A stretch of 64,000 nucleotides of DNA, taken from Notamacropus eugenii. Its lineage: Eukaryota > Chordata > Mammalia > Diprotodontia > Macropodidae. Positions within the stretch are counted from its first letter, which is position 1; the number at the start of each line of letters is the position of its first letter. Of this stretch, positions 32,341 through 45,557 are shown in pieces. The stretch is from NCBI RefSeq assembly GCF_028372415.1, contig NC_092875.1, forward strand, positions 409,711,239-409,775,238. Direction: 5' to 3'. A model generated the notes under the pieces. It was not told the origin of the DNA. It saw nothing but the letters and a program-made list of their open reading frames with translations, and did not search any database. Position numbers and translations under genes: made by a program.

Positions 32341-35300
32341 GAGGCGCTTAATAAATGTTGATTGAGGCATTACATGGCTTGCTTTGTATGTATTTGTATA
32401 TGTTTGTTTTCCTGTTACATTGTAAACTCCTTGAGGGTAGGGACTGTCTTTTACAAACTCTTTGTATCCCAACTGTTTAGCGTATTGCCTGGCACTTAGC
32501 AGGCCATCAGTAAATGCTGATATATTGAGGAAACCCATGGGTCATCAGTCATATTTCCAAACCCCTGGGCTAGACCTCTCCCTTCTCTCACGACCTCTTC
32601 CCCCTCACCCCCCAAGAAAAAAGGAGAGAATCTTGTCCAAAGAAACGATGGGAGTAAAATGAGCAGAACCTTGCAAGACATTGTATACAGTAACAGCAGT
32701 GCTGAAGGGTGATCCATTGGGAATCACTTGAATGACTTAGCTAGTCTTACGAATAGAATAGGATCACCTAGACAGTTCCTAAGAACTCACGATGAAAAAT
32801 GTTATCCAGTTCCAGAGATAGAATTCATGGAGCCTGAATACAGACCAAAGCATACTTTTTAAACTTTCTTTATTATTTTGGGGGGTTATGTTTTGCATGA
32901 GTACACGTGATTTTTTTTTTCAAAGGAATGATAGGGATGCATTAACAGGAATGACCTACTTAAATTTTAATTTTCTTTTCAAGTTTTAACTACTATCTTG
33001 AGTTAGAGGACCTAGGTTTAACTCCTGCCTCTGATGCTTACTGCCTGTCTGACTTTGGGCAAATGACTTATCCTCCTTAGGACTCAGTTTCCTTATCTGT
33101 AAAAGGATGTCCTCTGAGGTCCCTTCTAGTTCCTAGAGCTGTGATCCTGGGATCTGTCCTGAGATGTCTGGAGCTTCTGTGACAGACTATGCTTGGGGAC
33201 ATTTAGAGGAAAGTCTCTTTAAAAAGCACCCCTGATCCCTCTACCCCCTCAGTTTTGAGCAATCAAGTTTAAGTTCACCTTGCTGATTTGGAGCCAGGCT
33301 TGTGTCAGGTTGAAGTGAACCTTCACTGTCCTCACCCCGATTTTTTTTTTTAACTCCCCCAGCTCTTGTCAGTACAGCCCTGGTTCTTTGCTTCAGTAAG
33401 AATAATACCAACCCCTTTTTAACTTTATGAAGTGATCGACCACTAAAGTTGTGACTTTTGTTGCAGATACTTGAAACAGTATTTGAATTTTTTAAAATGA
33501 AAGGAATCATGTGTTCCCTTAAAGAAATAGACTCCATGTGTGTAAAATTGTCCAGTGATGAATTTATTTCAGTAACTTAGAACTGATGACTGTATGGTAG
33601 TTAATGTTTTGCCTTGCATTTTGGAGCATTATTTAACTTCCTTAAAATGCCTTTGAATTCATGATTGCCAGAATTTCTTAGTGAGCCTGGGAATTAATTA
33701 ACCTGTCTGTCCGGTGTTTCAAGTCTTCATTATGATTTCAGTCCCTGCTTCTACACACCTGCTTCTACCTGCTTTTGTAAATGTTAGTATTATTTCCTAT
33801 GTTATATGACATGATCTCCAGCAACTGACTTATAGGACCATGGAACTTAAGAGTCCTATGAAGAAACCTTAGAGATCATTCAATGCAACGCCCTCATTTT
33901 ATAGATGAGGAAACTGAGGCCCTTTCTGGTTAAAGTAATGCATCCATGAGTTATTTCACAATGATGCATAAAAATTTTCAATTAGTTGGTCAGATAAAAT
34001 TTTTTTAAAATTCACTTATTAGTCAAAGTCCTTATACCTTATACCTGACTGGTGTAAAAATGAAAGTAGGGCTAAGATTATTGTGAGTTATTTGCTGGCA
34101 GTAAAATGATGGATAAAACATGTCTCAGAGTTTTAAAGAAGCTTTATATTCTAGTGAAGTTTGAATTTGAAAACTTGAAAGTTTTTTCTTTGAAACAGCT
34201 AAGACTTTTATTGATTTTCTCAAGGTCCAAATTTGTTGATTTATTGACAATTTTATATGTACGTTTTTATTTTATAAAGCTCTTCCATTCACTTCAACAG
34301 ACATTAAGTACTTATTGTCTGCAAAGCACTATGTTTAGGCAATTAAAATTATATACTTGCAAGGTACAGTAAGTTTATGGTATCCTGGGAAAGGGCACTG
34401 AACTGGGAAGTCAGCAAACCAAGGGTCTATTCATGGCATTAATTACATGTAACTGGGTGCTTTTTAAGCTTCAGTGTCATCACCTGACAAATTAAACTAT
34501 GCTGTGCTGAAGGATTTTTCCTAAAATTCTAAAGTTTTTTTGTTTGTTTTTTTTCTTGGGAGGAAAAATAAGACAGTGGCATGTTGTTGATGATCTTTTT
34601 CCCTCTACTCTCTGTAGGTTACTGTGTTATATTTTGCAAGAAGTGCTGAATTAGCAGGTGTTCGTTCAGAGACCATTTCTGTGCCGCAACAAATAAAGTC
34701 TCTGAAGCTGTGGGAAGAAATTGAAAGTCGACATCCTAGGTAGTTTAACATTTGTGGAATATGTTGGGTCGGTGAGGGTGGGAGGCCTTTATGTAAGGTG
34801 TGGTCCTAAGTGCCATCTCTCCATTTCCAGACTAAGGGCAGTCCTGAATAGCTTATTCAGTGTTAACAGGGTAGACTGGACTTTACTCAAGAAGTCATTT
34901 TCTGCTGATGAGACATATGGTTCTTATTGTCTCCAGAGCATAAAGAAGACATTGTGGCATACTGCAAAGAGTACTAGGAGTACCAGATGTTAGAGAGTCC
35001 TGAGTTTGTGTGAAATTAGCTGTATGACCTTTGGCAAGTCACTTAACCTCTCTAGACTTTAGTTTACTTTTCTCTGAAATGAAAGAGTTGGACTAGATGA
35101 TCTTGAAGGTACATTCCCATGGCATAATTCTTGTGGTCATATCACCAATTGACACAACTGCTTTTCCCTGGTACAGATGAATTAAGTAATTTTTGTTCCT
35201 GATTTTACAAATACTCTTTTTTTCCTGTTCTTGCCCATATTTCTGTTGGTCACAAGGCTACTTTTCGTTACCATTTATTCATTTGACAGTGTGGTGTATT

Positions 35301-37683
35301 GCAAGTTATCTCTCTCTCTCTCTTTCTCTCTCTCTCCCTCTTTTTTTACATAGGCAAGTCCTAGAGCAGGACAGTGATTTGCTATGTAAGGGAGAGAGAG
35401 ATACCTTGTGGACTTCGATCCTGACCAGTAAACAGATTGATCTTAAATAGTATCGATAATGTATTTTTGCTTATTGTTAATGAAATTTTGCTTCTTAATG
35501 GGAAGATCTATCCCATCCATTAATAGGCCCGTGTGACCTTTAAAAAAATTGTGGAGTTATTTCCAAATACTTTCAATTCCTACAACAAGTTCCCATAGTC
35601 CTATCTCATACACAATGTATAAAATGGACAGCTAAAAAAGTGAGTGAATTTGAACATTTGGGTTTAAGTGTCTGTAAACATGATATAAAAAATAGTATGC
35701 ACTAAGTTGGTTTTTAACTGGTAATTGTTTTTTTATGCTTTCAGTTTTCAAGTGTGTTTTTTTTTTCTGGTTAAATATAGGAGTTAATATGGTATGGTGG
35801 AAATAAAATTGATTTTGGAGTCAGGAAAAATGTGTTTGAATGCTGGTTTTACTGCTTTTTTACCAGTGTAATTTTAGGCAAATGTGGTGTTTTAATTAGC
35901 TCCCTGCTTCAAATTCTATAAGCCATATTAATTGCAACAAATCTTGTTCTGAAAATTTTTAACAAGTTTGAGTACTTTTCAGACTTGAAAATTTTAAAGT
36001 TGAAATATCAGGAATTTAAAGACATCAGAAAACAAAGCTTACTGCTGCATTTTACTTTTTACATTATTTCATTTCTTCAGGTTTTGAAAACATTAATAGT
36101 TGTAATAACTTTTGGACACTTATAAATTATTTGTGTACTTATTCTGTAATGTAATTTTAATCTTAATATAGACACTTAATATAGATATTTTAATGTAGAA
36201 ATTCTGTGGTACCATATTGTAGTTTTAGTGATGATTAATAGATTTCAGGAGAGAATAACATGAACATGTAGCTACCTCTGTTTACAGTCAGACTAAATGA
36301 GTAACCTGGGGTCAAATTTAAACCTTGCTATTTTGAGTTTGTCTGCCGTTTCATAAAACTAAAAAAAAAAAGAAAGAAAAGGCCGTTCATGTACCTGATC
36401 ATGTGGAAACACCATTGGCCCTGTTCAGAAGGCAGCTGCTATAGAAGAGGTGCTAGGAAATCTTCCTTTCCTCTGGCCTAGTATATATCATCTTCAGCAC
36501 ATATTTTTTAAATTGTTATATTACACACATAAAGGAGGCAGAGTGGTATATTGGTTAGGAGTCTGGCCTTGGAGTCAAGAGAATCTGTCTCACACATGTA
36601 TGACTTTGGGCAAGTCACTTAATGTCTTAGTGCCCTAGAAAACTGTTTTTGAGACTAAGGTATAGATGAATCACTGACCTGCAAGACTAGAGGATGAAAT
36701 CACAGATGAAGACAAGAAAAAGACACTTTGTAGTAAACACTGTCTTGATCACTCTGCTATTGGTTTATTAACAAGCTAATCTTTTTGGTTAAGTGGGGAG
36801 AGTGGTGAAAAGCCTTAACTGTTAGACTGAGAAGGTTAGATCTTTTTTACTCAGAACATGACCTGAAAACTTGCTTGGCAATCTTCCAGATGACACCCAA
36901 CAAAAATGGCAATTTATACCTTCGTTTATACCTGGCATTTATGCATGCCATGCAAAAAATGACATTTATACCATTATACCTGGCATTTGAGGATACAACA
37001 GAATTTCATTATAACAGCCTGAGATGTACCAAGTCAAATCATATTCCCCTAAATATATCAATAAAAAAAGTTCAACATGAATATGTTTAAATCTTAACTT
37101 ATGGTGTTGTCAGTATATAAAAGTTATGGAATGCAGGGATAAAGTATTCTGTTTCCACTATGTATAGAAAGGGAAAAAAAGAGTAATTTTGAGCAAGGGA
37201 CTTGCAGTTTTGTTTTGAGTTCTTTCTTAAAGTCAATTTAGCCCATACAAAGGGAGAGCAATGTGTAATGTAACATCGTTTACTGTGTAGTTGCATTTTA
37301 TTTTTTCTTTTAACCTTTTCCCTTCCTCTCTCATGAATGGCTCAATTCTTGTTTTTGGTGTTTTGGTTTTTTTTTTCATTTTTCTATGTGCTTCTTGTCT
37401 CTGTTTTTAGAATAATAAGTATATCTACTCTGAAATGAGTTTTCATAGTTTGGATTTTGAGAAGAATGAAATTTCAGTTGTTGGTCTTGGAATCTTATTT
37501 ATCACAACTCAGATGGCTTCTTTAAAATGATGGTTTAGCTTTTCTGTTTTCTTCAGGTTAGCTGATGTAAGAGATCAAGTGATATTTGCTGTTCGTCAGG
37601 AATATGTCCAGCTTGGAGATCAACTCCTCTTCCTGCAGTCAGGTGACGAAATTGCAGTTATTCCCCCCATTAGCGGAGGATAG
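32069..37683 (+). CDS. MOCS2: Molybdopterin synthase small subunit MOCS2A
   Basis: Coding exons 32069-32086, 34618-34739 and 37557-37683, joined at consensus GT/AG sites, give 88 residues, the length of human MOCS2A. The protein is a MoaD-type beta-grasp (ubiquitin-like) sulfur carrier that works in the cytosol. It starts MVRQSQ, continues VTVLYFARSAELAG, and ends AVIPPISGG. The final Gly-Gly is the site that MOCS3 activates and converts to a thiocarboxylate; its sulfur is transferred to precursor Z (cPMP) when bound to MOCS2B. The start codon was chosen because exon 1 matches the known short first exon and has a good context (GGGATGG). The reading frame is open for 139 codons upstream of it (from 31652). 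The last 80 bases overlap MOCS2B in another frame. No damage is seen. Confidence 0.96.
32090..32530 (+). repeat. MIR and two L2 ends at the start of MOCS2 intron 1
   Basis: A MIR core (32095-32190, 'cctcagtttccccatctgg') begins within ten bases of the exon-1 splice donor. It is followed by L2 3' ends at 32215-32370 ('gaggcgcttaataaatgttg') and 32390-32530 ('aactccttgagggtaggga'). Confidence 0.75.
32640..32950 (+). repeat. L1 3' UTR fragment in MOCS2 intron 1
   Basis: 'aaaatgagcagaaccttgca', 'gtatacagtaacagcagtgc' and 'aatacagaccaaagcatact' follow the marsupial L1 3' UTR. Confidence 0.75.
32995..33155 (+). repeat. MIR SINE in MOCS2 intron 1
   Basis: 'gactttgggcaaatgactta', 'ggactcagtttccttatctg' and 'gtcccttctagttcctagag'. 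Confidence 0.75.
33840..33960. repeat. MIR-related fragment
   Basis: 'tcattttatagatgaggaaa' with flanking text of the marsupial MIR-related repeat. Confidence 0.55.
34385..34510 (+). repeat. MIR-type fragment in MOCS2 intron 1
   Basis: 'gggcactgaactgggaagtc' and 'cttcagtgtcatcacctga' resemble the 5' and middle parts of a MIR. Confidence 0.5.
34955..35125 (+). repeat. MIR SINE in MOCS2 intron 2
   Basis: 'tgacctttggcaagtcactt' and 'gttggactagatgatcttga' mark the MIR core and 3' part. Confidence 0.7.
35308..35340. repeat. CT microsatellite in MOCS2 intron 2
   Basis: Pyrimidine-only TC repeats. Confidence 0.9.
35440..35541 (+). mobile_element. Third fragment of LTR family A
   Basis: 'tttgcttattgttaatgaaa' and 'cttcttaatgggaagatct' match copies 1 and 2 at 15.8 and 18.9 kb. 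Confidence 0.7.
36530..36720 (+). repeat. MIR-derived SINE in MOCS2 intron 2
   Basis: 'gtctggccttggagtcaaga', 'gactttgggcaagtcactta' and the 3' 'tgacctgcaagactagagg' tail belong to a marsupial MIR-like SINE. Confidence 0.65.
37604..37683 (+). other. MOCS2: Dual-coding overlap of MOCS2A and MOCS2B
   Basis: 80 bases are read in two frames: as the C-terminus of MOCS2A, including its essential Gly-Gly and stop (37681-37683), and as the N-terminus of MOCS2B. The human overlap is of similar length. Confidence 0.95.
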
Positions 37684-40677
37684 TAACTCTGGGCCATTGG
37701 GGTATGTATGGTTTCCACTTGTTACCAGTGTCACATAGAAAAAAAATATATGAGAAAACTTGTTAGCAATTCTCTTGGACTTGCTGTTTTTTTTTTTTGT
37801 GTGTGCCTAGATCAGGTATTTTTATTTTGAGATGCCATGTTAATATCAATCTGAAGCATTCATGCATTGTGGAATTATAGGGGTGGGGAACCTGCTTCCT
37901 CGAGGCCACATATGACCCTCTAGGTCCTCAAGTGCAGCCCTTTGACTGAATCCTTTAATGAAAAGATTTGTTCTGTAAACTTGGACTCAGCCAAAAGACT
38001 GCTCCTAAGGACCTAGAAGGCCACATGTCGCCTTGAGGCTGCAGGTTCCCCACCCCTGAGAATTTCTAGAACAAGAAGAGATTTCAGAGGGCATCTTGTC
38101 TGGTTCCCTTACTTTACAGATAAGGAAACTTGAGACCCAAGGAAATTAATCGACTTGCTTAAGGTCGTAGAGGTAACAGTCATCAGATATAGAATTTGAA
38201 CCCAGGTCCTCCGACTGTAGTCTCATTGCTCTTTCTCTTGTACCACACTGCTTCCTGTTTGGGTTCTGTTTTTCATTCACATTCAAAATTGAAATCTCAC
38301 ATGAACTGTGTGTAGTATAAGGTGATCACTTAATGAGTATCTGTGTACCAGCCTTGGCTTAATGTAGACAGGAAAAAGGTGATCTGGTTTATAACTTTAT
38401 TCATTTTAAAGTTCAGAACATTTTATTTTATTTACATCTAAATAATTGTCTTCAAATGTGATAGTTATATAAAATATGTACATACACACATATGCATATG
38501 CATAATATGTATATGTATATATTTGCATACATATAGCATTGCTTATCTTTCTGGATGTATATCTGAAGGAATATTTCATACATATTAATCTGTTTCATTT
38601 CTACAGTTTTAAAAAAAATAATTTCTGAACTTGTGTTACATAATCTTGGAACTAGCCATAAATGATTCTTGCAGTGGTGTGGGCCATTTAAGGAACATAA
38701 ATTATGGCTGTGGAAAATAAACCGTATTTTAAAGTTTCCAGGCCAAAGATTGGTCACTGATTATGGTTCGTTAAGAGAAAAAGAGGGGAGGAGCCAAGAT
38801 GGCGAAGTAGAAAGATACACATATGCTAGCTCCAAACCCACAACCCATAAAATACCTGTGGGGAAGAACTCCCAACAGGTTCTGGAGCCCCAGAAGCCGC
38901 AGAGCAGTGGAGTGGAGGAGATTCCTGTTCTGGAGAGCCCTGAAAGGCCAAAGCAGAGGGCCTGTTGCGCACCAGACCAGAGCGGGGCCCAGCCCTGCCT
39001 TGGCCACACCGAGGGAGGTGGATCCGAGCAGGCTTCGGGGACAGAATCTCCAGCAGCTGTGCAGGTCCCTCCACCCACAGGTACTAAAGGTCTGTGAGAG
39101 AGTCCTTTTGGCTCACAGAGAGGGGAGTGGGGTGTCCCCATAACTCAGGCCCCCTTGGGAGGCAGCAGCAGAGGCCACAGGGGACAGGGGCTCCCAAAGC
39201 AGGCAGGAGCTCAGATCCATTGTTGAAGGTCTCCACATAAAGCCCCTGACGGAACTAAGCCCTGTGTGGTTGCCCTGCTCCCACCTGAGCAGCTGAACTT
39301 AATCTCACACTGAATAGCAGCCCTGCCCCTGCCAAAAGCCTTGAGGCTAGGAAGCAGCATTTGAATCTCAGCCCCTAAGCACTAGCTGGGTGGATCTGGA
39401 GGCCAGGTGGGTGTGGAGAAGACATTCAGAAGTCAAGTCACTGGCTGGGAAAATGCCCAGAAAAGGAACAAAATAAGACCATAGAAAGTTACTTTCTTGG
39501 TGAACAGATATCTCCTCCCATCCTTTCTGATGAGGAAGAACAAGGCTTACCATCAGGGAAAGACACAGAAGTCAAGGCTTCTGTATCCCAAACATCCAGA
39601 ATAAATATTCAGTGACCTCAGGCTATGGAAGAGCTCGAAAAGGATTTTGAAAATCAAGATAGAGAGGGGGAGGAAAAACTGGGAAGAGAAATGAGAGAGA
39701 TGCAAGAAAAGCATGAAAAGCAGGTCAACACCTTGCTAAAGGAGACCCAAAAAATGCTGAAGAAAATAACACCTTGAAAAATAGGCTAACTCAATTGGCA
39801 AAAGAGGTCCAAAAAGCCAATGAGGAGAAGAATGCTTTCAAAAGCAGAATTAGCCAAATGGAAAAGGAGGTTCAAAAGCTCACTGAAGAAAATAGTTCTT
39901 TCAAAATGAGAATGGAACAGATGGAGGCTAATGACTTTATGAGAAACCAAGAAATAACAAAACCAAAAGAATGAAAAAATGGAAGATAATGTGAAATATC
40001 TCATTGGAAAAACAACTGACCTGGAAAATAGATCCAGGAGAGACAATTTAAAAATTATGGGACTACCTGAAAGCCATGATCAGAAAAAGAGCCTAGACAT
40101 CATCTTTCATGAAATTATCAAGGAAAACTGCCCTGAGATTCTAGAACCAGAGGGCAAAATAAGTATTCAAGGAATCCACAGATCACTGTCTGAAAGCAAT
40201 CCAAAAAGAGAAACTCCTAGGAACATTGTGGCCAAATTCCAGAGTTCCCTGGTCAAGGAGAAAATATTGCAAGCAGCTAGAAAGAAACAATTCAAGTATT
40301 GTGGAAATACAATCAGGATAACACAAGATCTAGCAGCTTCTACATTAAGGGATTGAAGGGCATGGAATATGATATTCCAGAAGTCAAAGGAACTAGGACT
40401 AAAACCAAGAATCACCTACCCAGCAAAACTGAGTATAATACTTCAGGGGAAAAAATGGTCTTTCAATGAAATTGGGGACTTTCAAGCATTCTTGATGAAA
40501 AGACCAGAGCTGAAAAGAAAATTTGACTTTCAAACACAAGAATGAAGAGCAGCATGAAAAGGCAAACAGCAAAGGGAAGTCTTAAGGGACTTACTAAAGT
40601 TGAACCGTTTACATTCCTACATGGAAAGACAATATTTGTAACTCTTGAAACTTTTCAGTATCTGTGTAGTGGGTGGG

Positions 40678-40719
<42 letters not shown>

Positions 40720-43700
40720 CGCACATACACAGAGACAGAGAGCACAGAGTGAATTTAATAGGATGGGATCATATCTTAAAAAAATGAAATTAAGTGGTGA
40801 GAGAGAAATATATTGGGAGGAGAAAGGGAGAAATGGAATGGAGTAAATTATCTCTCATAAGAGAGGCAAGCAAAAGACTTTTTAGTGGAGGGAAAAAGAG
40901 GGGAAGTGAGAGAAAAACATGAAGTTTACTCTCATCACATTCAACTAAAGGAAAGAATAAAATGCACACTCATTTTGGAATGAAAACCTATCTTATAATA
41001 CAGGAAAGTGGGGGTGAAGGGGATAAGCAGGGTGGGGGGGATGATGGAAGGGAGGGCAATGGGAGGAGGGAGCAAGTTGAGGTCAACACTCTAGGGGAGG
41101 GACAGGGTCAAAAGAGAGAATAGAAGGAATGGGGGCAAGATAGGATGGAGGGAAATATAGTTAGTCTCACACAACATGACTATTATGGAAGTCATTTGCA
41201 AAACTACACAGATATGGCCTATATTGAATTGCTTTTCTTCCCAAAGGGAATGGGAGGGGAGGGAGGGATGAAGAGAAGTTGGAACTCAAAAGTTTTAGGG
41301 ACAACTGTTGAGTATTGTTCTTGCTACTAGGAAATAAGAAATACAGGTAATGAGGTATAGAAAGTTATCTGGCCCTACAGGACAAAAGAGAAGATGGGGA
41401 CAAGGGAAGGGAGGGATGTTAGAAGAGAGGGCAGATTTGTGATAGGGGCAATTAGAATGCTCAGCATTTTGGGGTGGGGAGAGGGGACAAATGGGGAGAA
41501 AATTTGGAACCCAAAATTTTGTGAAAATGAATGTTAAAAGTTAAATAAATAAATTTTAAAAAATTAAAAAAAATTAAAGAAAAAGAGGTGGAAAGAAAGT
41601 ATGATGGTGAATTGACTGTAGCTGTACTTGCCTATATCTTCTAGGCCTTTGCTTTGGTAATCAGTATGGAAGAAATTTTTCTTTCCCTAAATATATAGCC
41701 AGGATTTTGCCAGGATATGGCACATGTTGTGGTCATGACTTGTCCTGTAATTATCAGCTTGTTTTTCCCTTCTCACAACTGCAACTAAAACCCTTTGGGA
41801 CCAAGTACAAGAGTGGCTCCATTGCAGGAGAGCAAGAGTGAGGGGATGGAGACAGCTGACTTCAGGGTCAGGGTGTGCATAAAAGGATTGTATTTGTTAT
41901 ATGCGGTGATAAGTGACCCTTACCCTGGCAGGTGATAGTGTGGCAGTTAGAGAAATTGTGGAGTAGGAGGAAGTAAATCATCAGAGCCAATTTGTTTATC
42001 CTTCCAGAGATTAGAGGGCCTGTAGGGGAGCTGCTCTCAGCAGGACCACCTTGAAATTTAAGGTTTAAGACCAAGATTGGAGTTGCAGAAGGATTCCTGT
42101 TTTCAGTTCTGTGGCCTTGAGCAGGTCATATTACTGCTTTGAGCTTCACTTTCCCCAACTGTAAAATGGGGATAATAATATCTCACAAAGTTGCTGTAAA
42201 GAAAGTACTTTGTAAACAGCGTAGCGTGATGTAAATATGAAACAGTTCTGTTATTGTCATCATATTTGACTTTACTCCTGGCTGTTTCTCTCCCAAAACA
42301 TAACTCAGTGCATTAGTAAATGCATGATGCATAGTTAGCCCGTGTGCTGGTGACTTTCAGCCTCAGTATCCAACCTGTTCCACTTTACCTAGTGTCTCAC
42401 TTGGTTTTGTTTTTTGTTTTTCATCTTCTAATACTTGCAAAGGGAAGGAAAAGGTTGGTGATAATGCTTAGTGAATTCTGGAAATATTTTTGCTTCTAGG
42501 GAATCTACGAGTGCAACTGAAGACAAACCTAAAGATGTAATCAAAATGACCACTGAGAAGCTCTCAGTAGATGAAGTCTCACAGTTGGTGATTTCTCCTG
42601 TTTGTGGAGCTGTCTCTTTGTTCATGGGTGACTTTTAATTTTTACACTTTTCTAAGCAGCCTAAGAAAAATTCTATCATCTGATGGTTCTGCTTCTGTTC
42701 AGCTGAAACATGTCTTCTTTGTCAGAATATTCAAAGTTTACTAATAAATATTCTGACAAATGTGATGTTAAGGAACTTATTTGTTTAATATTTTATTTAG
42801 TATTTTAGTAAGTTCCAAAAAACTCCAACTCAAATTCTGATATGTAAGAAAAAGGAAAAAAAATGTACTGTCATTATTTGGAATCTTTTTATTTTTCTCT
42901 TAATGTTGAAGAAAAATTCTCTTATTTTTAGAAACAATACAGTAACATAAATTATTTTCTCTTGAGTGTTTAATATCATCACCTAGTTCCATAAGAGGAA
43001 CACTGTTTCATTCCTATGAGTGAAATAATTTTGTATAGTTTGGAAGACTATGATAATGATTCCATGTTTAGTTTTTTCCTTAAATCTGAGTCTATAGATA
43101 GTCAATTAAATTTTCTACATAGTCTCTGGAAAGCTCTTCAATTAATATTGGACTGAGTCAGGTTATTCTGTGGAGAAAAAAATAATTTTTCTTTCAATAC
43201 ATAATATTTGTATTTTTAAGGAAATATGTGATTTGTCACCAGTTAAATTTTTTTTGTTCTATTTTAGGGACTACAAGAAATAACTGTGAAGGGAAAAAAG
43301 TTGTTAGCTTAGAATATGAAGCATATGTGCCAATGGCAGAAGCTGAAGTCAGAAAAATATGTGTTGCTGTTAGACAGCAGTGGCCAGTCAAGCATATAGC
43401 TGTGTGCCATCGGCTTGGGTGAGCTAGGCCTCTTTTCATCTTTGTCAATTTCAGTGCCATTTGCTGCTGTTTTAAAACTTGTGTTGATCATAATGTGGAG
43501 TATTTGACACAATAATGTTGCAGTTAAGCAGTAGCAAGGGAGGAAGATATATATGTAGTAAAAATCTGAGCACAGCTGTGATATTTCACCTTTGGCTTTC
43601 TTTTTAGTTTTTTTCTTTATTTTCTTTTTCCTTTTTTTACCAAATACTAAATTCATCAGCATAGTTTATTCCAGACCTTTCTGCACATAGTGTGTCTTAG

Positions 43701-45505
43701 CATCAATAACATTGTTGTGCTCTGTCTGATAGCAGTAGGAATTAGCAAAGGTATACACACATACACACATACATACATGTGTATGTATGTATATACACAC
43801 ACACACACATATATACACACACATATTTATATAGGACATACTTAAAATTCTTGAAAATTCTCAGTTGCCCATGACCTATGAGTCTAATGGACCAGTACCC
43901 TCAGACTTTTTTCTTTTCTTTTTTTGAAGAATCACATTGTAGTTTTTACAGATCCTGCTTATCATGCCAGCTATTCTACTTAAAGTGAAGTTTCTGGCAG
44001 ACATTTAATTTAATTAATATTCTTATACAATTAAGAGAAATGGTAAGGAGGGTAAAGGAACTGGGCAAAAAAAGAGAAATGGAGTTTCAGGTTTTCTAGG
44101 GGTCTGTGAAATGGGGTCTGTGTTTATTAGGGGTTACAATGTACAGTGAATTTTAGGTAGAAAAGATTTTCTCTACTCAGATGTACCATATAATATTCAA
44201 CATTATGTGTTTGATTCTTTCTCTTCTCTAAAAGATGGGGTAGATGTATAGCAACAAATTGGCTCAACTTTTATTTTCCCATTTGGATGCAACTTTGGTA
44301 CGGAATATAGTTTCAACACTGTGTTTAAGAAACATGTGATATTCTTATAGCAAATCCTAGTTATAAGTTATGCGTAGCATATCATCCTTATTACTTAAAA
44401 TACAAGTTGATCAAATTTATTTTTAAGAATTTTCTCCTGCCATCTTATTTCAGCTTAGTTCCAGCGACAGAAGCAAGTGTGATCATTGCTGTGTCTTCAG
44501 TTCACAGGGCTGCATCTCTTGAAGCTGTGAAATATATTATTGATACATTAAAAGCCAAAGTTCCAATTTGGAAAAAGGTAAAAAACTTGATGTCCGACTT
44601 TGTCATTTGAACATATTTATATATACTCAGGAATGCAAAGAATTTTACTCCTGAATTTTGTAGCATTATGTATGCTAAAGCATCCTTATCACCTTAGGGC
44701 TGATCTATTGCAGTTAGCTTCCTAAAACACTGATCCCATCATGTCATGTTTCTCCCTTATTTACAAACCCTAAAATGTGTAGGACAAAGTCAGTATTTCT
44801 TATCCTGGCATTCAAGGCCCTCCACATTCTATTCTCAATCTGCCTTTTCAACCTTATATTCTGTTACTTCCCTTGTGAATTCTTCACTAGCCAACCTGGT
44901 CTGTAAACTGCCTTACTAACTGTATGTTCCCTTACCTGGGATGTTATCCTGTTTTCACACTATTTTTGATTTTCACACTTTTCCCCTGACTACTCAGACT
45001 CAAATTAATCTTTCCTTTGAACTCATTTTCTTGATATCTTTTAATTTGAAGAATTTATGTCCCTTGAGAGCAAGAGCCATTTATCGTATCCCTTATTGTA
45101 CCTGAAATATATATACCGTGTTTGGGGGAGGGGAGGGGTGAGGGGGTGTCTATCATTTCATTGTCTTAGGAAACTCCCTCTCCCAATGCAAATTGTCACC
45201 TTCTTTGAAATTTATAGTTGGAAGGTGTTTTCTGGACCAAAAGGTTAAATAGTTAGTGTGTGTCAGAGGCAAGATTGGAACCAGGCTTTCTTGGCTCCAG
45301 AGCCAGGAAGTAGTAGCTTTTAAGTCACTTTCTACTCCATGGTGCTTCTTTGCAGAAGATCTAAGTCCTATTTGAATCATATACCAGGCCCTCAATAAAT
45401 TATTTGATTGATTGACTTTGTGTTGAATTGAGCTACCAATATTTTAGGACTTAAAAATGACATATTCCCTATAGAAGTATTTAGATGCTCAATATACATT
45501 GATTT

Positions 45506-45557
<52 letters not shown>

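Noticed and set aside
38669..39143. GC-rich frames of 78-142 codons on both strands
   Set aside because: They fall in the 5' UTR of the HAL1 element and start outside its insertion boundary.
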